Both the position numbers and the translations under genes were made by a program. Source: Methanocorpusculum sp. (GTDB taxonomy: Archaea; Halobacteriota; Methanomicrobia; Methanomicrobiales; Methanocorpusculaceae). From it: DNA of 8,990 bases. The stretch covers positions 1-8,990 of the forward strand of contig DALTVX010000016.1 in the NCBI GenBank assembly GCA_029987395.1, given 5' to 3'. The notes under the pieces were generated by a model, which saw nothing but the letters and a program-made list of their open reading frames with translations, had not been told where the DNA came from and searched no databases. Positions 1-4,439 of the stretch are shown in pieces; positions within the stretch are counted from its first letter, which is position 1; each line of letters opens with the position of its first letter.

Positions 1-58
1 AATAGAGTAGACGCCTAAAAAAATAGTGATTGATGAGAGAGTTTCTTTCCGCTCTAGG

Positions 59-76
59 TCACTACCTAGGTAGTGA
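59..76. repeat. 18-bp perfect palindrome
   Basis: TCACTACCTAGGTAGTGA reads the same on both strands over 18 bases, with the dyad axis between 67 and 68. A continuous symmetric half-site of this length is the usual form of a dimeric regulator operator. No adjacent gene is visible in the window, so its target may lie to the left of base 1. A shorter palindrome, AGGCGCCT, follows at 103-110. The function is unknown. Confidence 0.5.
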
Positions 77-388
77 GTGTTTGGGGGGATATCTTTTTTT
101 CCAGGCGCCTAGCTGTTTCTTTATATACTCGGATGAATTTTTGAGAAAATACGGCAGGAATGGGCTTAGTTTTTTTTAGAGGGGGAAATTTAGTTGTCAA
201 ATTGAATGAAAATCCTGTTGAAAAAGTGGAAAGTGGAGTCGAAATGGTGGTATTCGAGTGGAGAATGTCTAAAAGTGAGGGGGGAAATGGGATCGCAAGG
301 CTTTGCTTTGCTTGGTTGATTTCGTCAACTTTGTTCCTTATACATCATCACACGAAATTCACGAAAATAAAAACGAAAACACGAAAAT

Positions 389-439
389 AAAAAAATCAGT
401 TGGACGGGATACATTTTGTACCCTCCCCCGTCCCCCAAC
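389..439 (-). terminator. Hairpin plus T-tract, candidate terminator of the left array
   Basis: Read on the minus strand, a GC-rich stem is followed by a T-tract. GTTGG-ACGGG (plus 399-408) is complementary to CCCGT...CCAAC (427-439) apart from three extra C residues. An inner TAC/GTA and GGG/CCC pairing is also possible. The A7 run at 389-395 gives TTTTTTT on the minus strand just after the stem, and further T-rich tracts follow. It would stop transcripts leaving the left array, about 240 bases after its last repeat. A shorter T6 run on the same strand (610-615) is a weaker alternative. Confidence 0.45.
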
Positions 440-633
440 ACAAAAAATCACAAAAATCAACGAAATGCACAAAAAGGGGGACAGGGGCGGATGATTTTAG
501 GCGGCAAATCCTCACTTGAATCGTTGCAAGTCGGTTTTTTTATCGTGAGAATGTGGGTATTCTTATTTTGGATGTAAGGTGATTTTTTCTACGGGATCAG
601 TGTAGATAGAAAAAAGAACAATCGCAAATTCCA

Positions 634-684
634 TTGATAAATATACTATTTTCAAATAAATCATGAAAAGGAGATAAAAATATG
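634..684 (+). promoter_or_regulatory. Orphan TATA-like box, ribosome site and ATG facing into the array
   Basis: A TATA-like stretch (TTGATAAATATACT region, 634-647) is followed by a strong Shine-Dalgarno AAAAGGAG at 666-673 and an ATG at 682-684, spaced 8 nt. The frame opened by this ATG runs straight through the CRISPR array and simply translates the repeats, so it is not a real protein. The signals may be the surviving 5' end of a gene displaced when the array was established. They could also drive an antisense transcript across the array. Both readings are inference. Confidence 0.4.
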
Positions 685-709
685 TTTGTGTGTCCAGTTA
701 GGGCACGAC
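678..709 (-). repeat. Degenerate terminal repeat of the left array
   Basis: By my hand alignment about 19 of 32 positions match the consensus. The part near 709 (GGGCACGAC) is intact, while the part that would encode the ATTGAAAT handle is lost. The stem is broken at two or more pairs. Decay of the leader-distal repeat is typical and supports the leftward transcription assigned to this array. Confidence 0.85.
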
Positions 710-965
710 GTTTGCTGGCAAAGCGCTCTGCAAGGGGTGCATATTTCAATCCACGTGCCCGCTTGGGGCACGACCTATGGGTCCTGCAATGTGGGGTTCC
801 TCGGTATTTCAATCCACGTGCCCGCTTGGGGCACGACTATGGTATCGAGTTTAATTACATCTCGATGGAAATTTCAATCCACGTGCCCGCTTGGGGCACG
901 ACTTTAATGCCCGTAGAACCGTCATCTATCAGCATTTCAATCCACGTGCCCGCTTGGGGCATGAC
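678..965 (-). CRISPR. Left CRISPR array: four repeats, one degenerate repeat, four spacers
   Basis: Repeats are 32 bp at 743-774, 806-837, 871-902 and 934-965, plus a decayed copy at 678-709. On the plus strand each starts ATTTCAATCCA and ends GGGGCACGAC. Read on the minus strand this gives the type I-C pattern GTCGTGCCCC...GTGGATTGAAAT, so the array is transcribed leftward with its leader end at 965. Each repeat can fold as CGTGCCC-GCTTG-GGGCACG, a perfect 7-bp stem. Spacers are 710-742 (33), 775-805 (31), 838-870 (33) and 903-933 (31). The leader-proximal repeat has one change, CATGAC in place of CACGAC, at its plus-strand right end. The repeat is identical to the one opening the right-hand array, so both should use the same Cas proteins. 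Confidence 0.97.
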
Positions 966-1057
966 ATGACCGATTCATCATCAGCAGATAAAATATATTT
1001 TCATCCGCATAACGTACCAACAATCACCCGATCTAAAAAAAATAGGGTAATATTTTT
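966..1057 (-). promoter_or_regulatory. Leader and candidate promoter of the left array
   Basis: These 92 bases lie between the cas7 stop and the first repeat of the left array. On the minus strand they hold a strong TATA-like element, AAAATATATTTT (990-1001), itself a 12-bp palindrome, centred about 30 bp before the first repeat. In archaea that spacing would place the transcript start within a few bases of the repeat. The array is also co-directional with cas7, so read-through from the cas operon is possible. The leader is much shorter than the right-hand one and shows no convincing extended similarity to it. Confidence 0.55.
1035..1042 (-). terminator. T8 tract after cas7, candidate terminator
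   Basis: An A8 run on the plus strand gives TTTTTTTT on the minus strand about 16 bases after the cas7 stop. Oligo-T tracts of this kind act as terminators in archaea without a hairpin. If used, it would separate the cas transcript from the left array, which has its own TATA-like box just downstream. Confidence 0.4.
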
Positions 1058-1924
1058 TTAGAGCTTCTCGACTAAACTCACTGATTTGGGAACACAGTCT
1101 TTAGCAACAGTTATTTCGTAATCTTCGAAACTGCGTGCAGGTTTTGTCATATCCTTTCTCTTCACTGAAATCAAATCAAAAAGAAGGTGGGACGGGGCAC
1201 AACCGAGAGCTGAATCATGTTTGAACACGAATAATTTTCTCGTAGCCATCTTGCCACGTGCTGCAGAATGATCATGCTCGAATAAATTGATCAATGCCTC
1301 CCAGAGTAAAGCTAGATCTTTTTCATCAAAACCAGTCACCTTCTGTGCAAGATTTGCAGAAATATATCCCTCGACCCGATATAGTGCATATGGAACGATG
1401 TGTTTTCTTCCCATCTCATGTTCCTTCTTCTCTGCATCTTCTTTACTTGTCACGGCAACCCGAGTGATCGTGATCTCCTGAGGCACGATAGGGTCGATAC
1501 TGCGTGAGAAATTGATCTGGACCGGACCTCTGACCTGACCACAATTTACCTTTGTCGTCATTACAGCCCCAAATGTCCGGATATCATAAAAGTTTTGACA
1601 CATAAACCCGGTAAGTTTCTTTGCATCAGCCTCATCCTTTGGAAGCTTCTTCTCTTCGATTTTTAGATCATATTTTTTGTAGGCAAGTTCATGCTGCGCA
1701 TTTAAAACGGCTCCGTCTCGGACATATATCTGAAAACCCGGTTCTTCATCTTTTACCGTAGCAACATAATCACGGATCTTTCTCTTGATACAGACATCAG
1801 TCACGATACCGTAACTCGTTTCAGGATCGATCCTAGGCATATTTCCTGCATCAGGATCACCATTCGGATTACCGTTTTCAACATCGAACAACATTACAAA
1901 TTCATACCTATTTTCAATTGCCAT
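1058..1924 (-). CDS. cas7: Type I-C Cascade backbone protein Cas7 (Csd2 family)
   Basis: This 288-residue protein is the repeated backbone subunit of the type I-C effector, which lines the crRNA and displays it to target DNA in the cytoplasm. The N-terminal signature DVENGNPNGDPDAGNMPRI (residues 14-32), the VTDVCIKRKIR segment (41-51) and DIRTFGAVM (114-122) are typical of Csd2/Cas7. The length is normal for the family. The ATG at 1924 is preceded by GGAGG with an 8-nt gap, so the start is secure. It follows cas8c after only three bases and is probably translated from the same message. It is the last cas gene of the leftward operon; a T8 tract and then the left array follow. No frameshift or missing motif is seen. 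Confidence 0.97.
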   Translation of the reverse strand: MAIENRYEFVMLFDVENGNPNGDPDAGNMPRIDPETSYGIVTDVCIKRKIRDYVATVKDEEPGFQIYVRDGAVLNAQHELAYKKYDLKIEEKKLPKDEADAKKLTGFMCQNFYDIRTFGAVMTTKVNCGQVRGPVQINFSRSIDPIVPQEITITRVAVTSKEDAEKKEHEMGRKHIVPYALYRVEGYISANLAQKVTGFDEKDLALLWEALINLFEHDHSAARGKMATRKLFVFKHDSALGCAPSHLLFDLISVKRKDMTKPARSFEDYEITVAKDCVPKSVSLVEKL

Positions 1925-1927
1925 GAT

Positions 1928-2284
1928 CTAAGCCTCCATTTTTATTTTGTCTTCCTTCTTTGTGTAGATAAATTCACGCTGGTGATAATATCCCAGAACA
2001 AATTTTCCCTGATCATCCAGATTCAAAGCTGCCGGGAACTCTGTTACATTGGAGAGGATCGTCTCCATCTGTTTGTCGTAGTATTTTCCATCGATTTTTG
2101 CAATATGATGCTGGGCTAGATTCAGTAATGTTGGAAACACCATTTTTGGGTTTGCCGATGCCGATGCGAAATACCGTGATCGGATAGTCGCCGTGCCATT
2201 TGCTTTTTGCTGTAATGCCTCCATCACAGCGAACAGCCTTCCAAGGGAATAGGCTGTATCTGTAGAATTTTGATTTAAACTCAC
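1928..2284 (-). CDS. cas11c: Internally translated small subunit Cas11c, in frame within cas8c
   Basis: It is established for type I-C that the C-terminal region of cas8c also yields a separate small subunit, Cas11, which bridges the Cascade belly. Here a GTG at 2284-2282, codon 470 of cas8c, is preceded by GGAGGAG at 2297-2291, ideally spaced. Starting there gives 118 residues beginning (M)SLNQNSTDTAYSLGRLFAV, the length and opening expected for Cas11c. It shares frame and stop codon with cas8c. In-frame ATGs at 2311 (codon 461) and 2299 (codon 465) are alternatives, but the first has no comparable site and the second lies within the purine-rich site itself. Internal translation here is inferred from the signal and the known subtype biology. 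Confidence 0.75.
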   Translation of the reverse strand: MSLNQNSTDTAYSLGRLFAVMEALQQKANGTATIRSRYFASASANPKMVFPTLLNLAQHHIAKIDGKYYDKQMETILSNVTEFPAALNLDDQGKFVLGYYHQREFIYTKKEDKIKMEA

Positions 2285-3691
2285 TGTTAACTCCTCCATT
2301 TTTTCAGTCATGTTCTGCTTCTGATAATACCGTTTGAGATATGCCTTCAGATATCCAGCACGAATATAATCGACCCCATAATCATCTCCTGTTTCTGCCC
2401 TGATCCTCATCAAAACCGCAGAATATACCGAAGTTGGATACATGTCCCCGGAAATGATTGCTCTGAATAAGGCAGTTTCATAGGATGAGGGAATATTCTC
2501 CCACCATTTTTTACTGGATTTCACCGTGATGCTTCTAAGAAGATCCCCTATAGAAACAAGTCTCGATTTCAGTTTTGCGGATTTGACTATTTCCATATTC
2601 TCAGCATGTTCACCCGTTTTCAGAATGAAATTTTCAAGAGTGTCCTCATACCAGAATCTGATTGAGGCACGGGCAGAATTAGGGGCAAGTCCGAGAATAT
2701 AGGTCTTCACTTTATAATCAGGGTCGTTGATTTTCTTACCTGATCGAACATTTTTTAGAATGTCCAGAATTTGCAGTTCAGTTAAACCGTTTGAAGTATC
2801 AGCTTCCGTTGGAACTTCTCCACCAAGAAGAGCTGAGATAAGAGACGAGGCTTTACTACCCTCTTTACTATCAGTCCAAAATACTACTGTCGTATCTCCG
2901 ATCCGGATCCTGTTTTCATTCTTCGAAAGGAGATAATTAAGTGCGGTCGTATACGCAAACATCGCTTTTTCGGAAACAGGAGCATTATTACTCTGAGTTT
3001 TTCCATATGACGTTACAGAAGGAAAATTGAATCCGACGATAACACAGCCCGTCGGATTTGCATCCGCCACTCCTTTCAGCTGCGTGTGGGTTTTTGCGAT
3101 AGGCTGATCTGTGAGTCCGGTGACGAGGCACTGTCCTCTCTCTTCTGACGGTTCGGATGCATTACAAAACCTCTCCCACACTTTACGTGCCGCAGGTCGG
3201 TCATGGATGTACCCTTTCTCATCAGCTAGACGAAACACGATCGAGCCGCTCTGATACACTAAATGGTCGGGTGGCAAATCAATAGGTGAATCATCCATCC
3301 GATTTTTGAGATAGGTCAATATTGCTTTGAGTCCGACATCATCATCGTTCCCGATGATCAGTTGATAAAAATCATAGGCACTACGCAAACGTTCGGGCGT
3401 AGGAACAAAGTTTTTCTCTTTTTTATCATACTCAGCGCCAAGAAGGTACTTTGTATTGTCACAAAGAAAATACGGTGGAGGATTCTTACCGCATCGACCT
3501 GCCTGTTCAGGCACTATTAATGGAACTCGTTGTTTATTCTCGACCAATGTGATTATGCCATTGAAATCCCCATTACGGGACAACTCGATCGCATATGAAC
3601 ACGGGACACTTGAATAATTCGGCAGGGCCATACCTGACTCTGGATCCTGAACTAGATTTTCATATAACTCACACAAAGCCGTAAGGATCAT
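1928..3691 (-). CDS. cas8c: Type I-C Cascade large subunit Cas8c (Csd1 family)
   Basis: This 587-residue protein is the large subunit, which in type I-C recognises the PAM, opens the target duplex and recruits Cas3. Family landmarks are YFLCDNTKYLLG (74-85), GQCLVTG (186-192), a segment around SYGKTQSNNAPVSEKA (228-243) followed by FAYTTALNYLL, and YILGLAPNSARASIRFW (331-347). The C-terminal part has GRLFAVMEALQQKA (484-497) and FVLGYYHQRE (564-573). The start ATG overlaps the cas5c stop as ATGA and has AGAGGTGA upstream, indicating coupled translation. The C-terminal 118 residues correspond to the small subunit Cas11c, which in this subtype is also made separately from an internal start. Length and motifs look intact. 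Confidence 0.96.
   Translation of the reverse strand: MILTALCELYENLVQDPESGMALPNYSSVPCSYAIELSRNGDFNGIITLVENKQRVPLIVPEQAGRCGKNPPPYFLCDNTKYLLGAEYDKKEKNFVPTPERLRSAYDFYQLIIGNDDDVGLKAILTYLKNRMDDSPIDLPPDHLVYQSGSIVFRLADEKGYIHDRPAARKVWERFCNASEPSEERGQCLVTGLTDQPIAKTHTQLKGVADANPTGCVIVGFNFPSVTSYGKTQSNNAPVSEKAMFAYTTALNYLLSKNENRIRIGDTTVVFWTDSKEGSKASSLISALLGGEVPTEADTSNGLTELQILDILKNVRSGKKINDPDYKVKTYILGLAPNSARASIRFWYEDTLENFILKTGEHAENMEIVKSAKLKSRLVSIGDLLRSITVKSSKKWWENIPSSYETALFRAIISGDMYPTSVYSAVLMRIRAETGDDYGVDYIRAGYLKAYLKRYYQKQNMTEKMEELTVSLNQNSTDTAYSLGRLFAVMEALQQKANGTATIRSRYFASASANPKMVFPTLLNLAQHHIAKIDGKYYDKQMETILSNVTEFPAALNLDDQGKFVLGYYHQREFIYTKKEDKIKMEA
2291..2299 (-). promoter_or_regulatory. Internal ribosome binding site for Cas11c
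   Basis: On the minus strand the cas8c codons ATG-GAG-GAG form ATGGAGGAG, followed by TTAACA and then the in-frame GTG. GGAGG is 8 nt, and GAGGAG 6 nt, from the GTG. It is one of the strongest Shine-Dalgarno-like sequences in the window despite lying deep inside a gene. Confidence 0.7.
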
Positions 3692-4353
3692 ACGTTCACC
3701 TCTTTGTGAAACGATTCAGGTATCGTGATGACTCCTTGGTGCATTTGTGCACGGAAAAATTTCGGCGTCATGTCATCGCTGAAATTTATATCATAGAGCA
3801 TCCACCCGAGATCACGATCTTCGTTAATGGGGATCTTTGTAAGCGGCTCTTCCACCAGCTCAAATGAAACCGGAAACTCTCTGCAACCGAAGTAAGGTTG
3901 GTGATGACACTGACCTTTTCGTGCCCTTCTGAGAAAGATATTGTAATGTTTCTCTTCTGTGTCATCTTTGCCTGCTTTTTTTATCAGTTCAAAGTGAGCT
4001 TTGATCACATACTCAACATTTTTGAGCATCAGGGTGGCCCGTTGTTGTCGATCTTTTTGTGTGTCCTGATAGAATGGTTCTGCACATCCTTTTTCAGAGA
4101 CAGTTTTCATCAAAGACGAAGGATTTTTCATGATAGAAGAAACTTCGTTTCGTCTGATGTTGGAAAAAGCAATCGGCTGCATGACCTGGATCTCATCGAT
4201 CACCCAGCGGATAGCAGGTTTCCAATGGATCGCCTCCAGGATCCCCCGTGCTGCTGATGGGGTCATTACATCATAACTTACCCGTTCGACCTTCATTTCA
4301 GGCCGGGTAAAACAGGCATAATCCCCCCATACTCGTAAAGTAATTCCGTAAAT
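3688..4353 (-). CDS. cas5c: Cas5c (Cas5d) crRNA-processing Cascade subunit, probable ATT start
   Basis: Cas5c is the RAMP endonuclease that cuts pre-crRNA repeats in type I-C and stays on the crRNA 5' handle in Cascade. The family block VERVSYDVMTPSAARGILEA, then WKPAIRW, KNVEYVIKAHF, RRARKGQ and YFGCREF, is clear. The Lys-His pair in EEKHYN matches the catalytic Lys/His of characterised Cas5d. The first in-frame ATG is at 4296 (202 residues), but the frame continues upstream with RVWGDYACFTRPE, the conserved first strand of the family. No ATG, GTG or TTG is in frame before the TAA at 4368-4366. The only fitting start is ATT at 4353-4351, 7 nt after GGAGG in AAGGAGGTGAT, giving 221 residues, the usual length. 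The ATG at 4296 has no ribosome site. The stop overlaps cas8c as ATGA. The Tyr of the catalytic triad appears to be His (43 in the long form, IHWKP). Confidence 0.9.
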   Translation of the reverse strand: MYGITLRVWGDYACFTRPEMKVERVSYDVMTPSAARGILEAIHWKPAIRWVIDEIQVMQPIAFSNIRRNEVSSIMKNPSSLMKTVSEKGCAEPFYQDTQKDRQQRATLMLKNVEYVIKAHFELIKKAGKDDTEEKHYNIFLRRARKGQCHHQPYFGCREFPVSFELVEEPLTKIPINEDRDLGWMLYDINFSDDMTPKFFRAQMHQGVITIPESFHKEVNV

Positions 4354-4439
4354 AGTATCACCTCCTTAAAAATATAGAATAAATAACATTTATTCACTTA
4401 AAGATGATACTGACCGCAGGTATTTAGTTATATCTCGAG
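4354..4439 (-). promoter_or_regulatory. cas3-cas5c gap: ribosome site, inverted repeat, TATA-like stretch
   Basis: The gap holds AAGGAGGTGAT (4367-4357 on the minus strand), nearly fully complementary to the 16S rRNA tail, which sets the cas5c start. Just upstream is a perfect inverted repeat GAATAAAT-AAC-ATTTATTC (4377-4395) and an AT-rich TATATTTTT stretch (4376-4368). Together these suggest that cas5c-cas8c-cas7 can be transcribed and regulated separately from cas3, which ends just before. The exact promoter is uncertain: the TATATTTTT stretch would place the transcript start at or inside the coding region, whereas the AT-rich repeat itself would place it near the ribosome site. Confidence 0.5.

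Larger units (their letters stand above)
1..677. other. Intergenic flank, no confident gene
   Basis: This left flank has no open frame I can assign to a protein family. The longest frame, 160-390 on the plus strand, would give 76 residues of unconvincing composition with no well-spaced ribosome site. The DNA is uneven: G-rich patches (184-186, 279-285, 476-487), a C-rich patch (421-436), and A-rich low-complexity runs at 353-395 and 438-475 built from degenerate copies of a CACGAAAAT/CACAAAAAT unit. A TATA-like stretch TTTATATA lies at 119-126. The region also holds an 18-bp palindrome and strong hairpin potential, listed separately. It probably separates the CRISPR locus from unrelated genes outside the window and may contain decayed sequence. 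Confidence 0.6.

Noticed and set aside
160..390. 76-residue plus-strand frame after a TATA-like stretch
   Set aside because: No recognisable family, low-complexity end, and the purine run is too close to the ATG to act as a ribosome site; chance frame in AT-rich DNA is more likely.
682..969. 95-residue plus-strand frame with a good ribosome site
   Set aside because: It translates the CRISPR repeats periodically (FNPRARLGHD repeated), so it is not a protein gene; only its upstream signals are kept as a finding.
1194..1203. Repeat-like GGGGCACAAC inside cas7, considered as a stray repeat or CRISPR-mimic RNA
   Set aside because: Only about 10 bases match, the handle is absent, and the bases encode ordinary Cas7 residues (CAPSH).
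3898..4257. 119-residue plus-strand frame opposite cas5c
   Set aside because: Shadow of the conserved Cas5c coding frame.
4293..4361. 22-codon GTG frame ending as ATGA over the internal cas5c ATG, suggesting a coupled leader peptide
   Set aside because: Its GTG is part of the Shine-Dalgarno site itself and has no site of its own. The other frame over the same bases encodes conserved Cas5c residues, so the overlap is probably chance.
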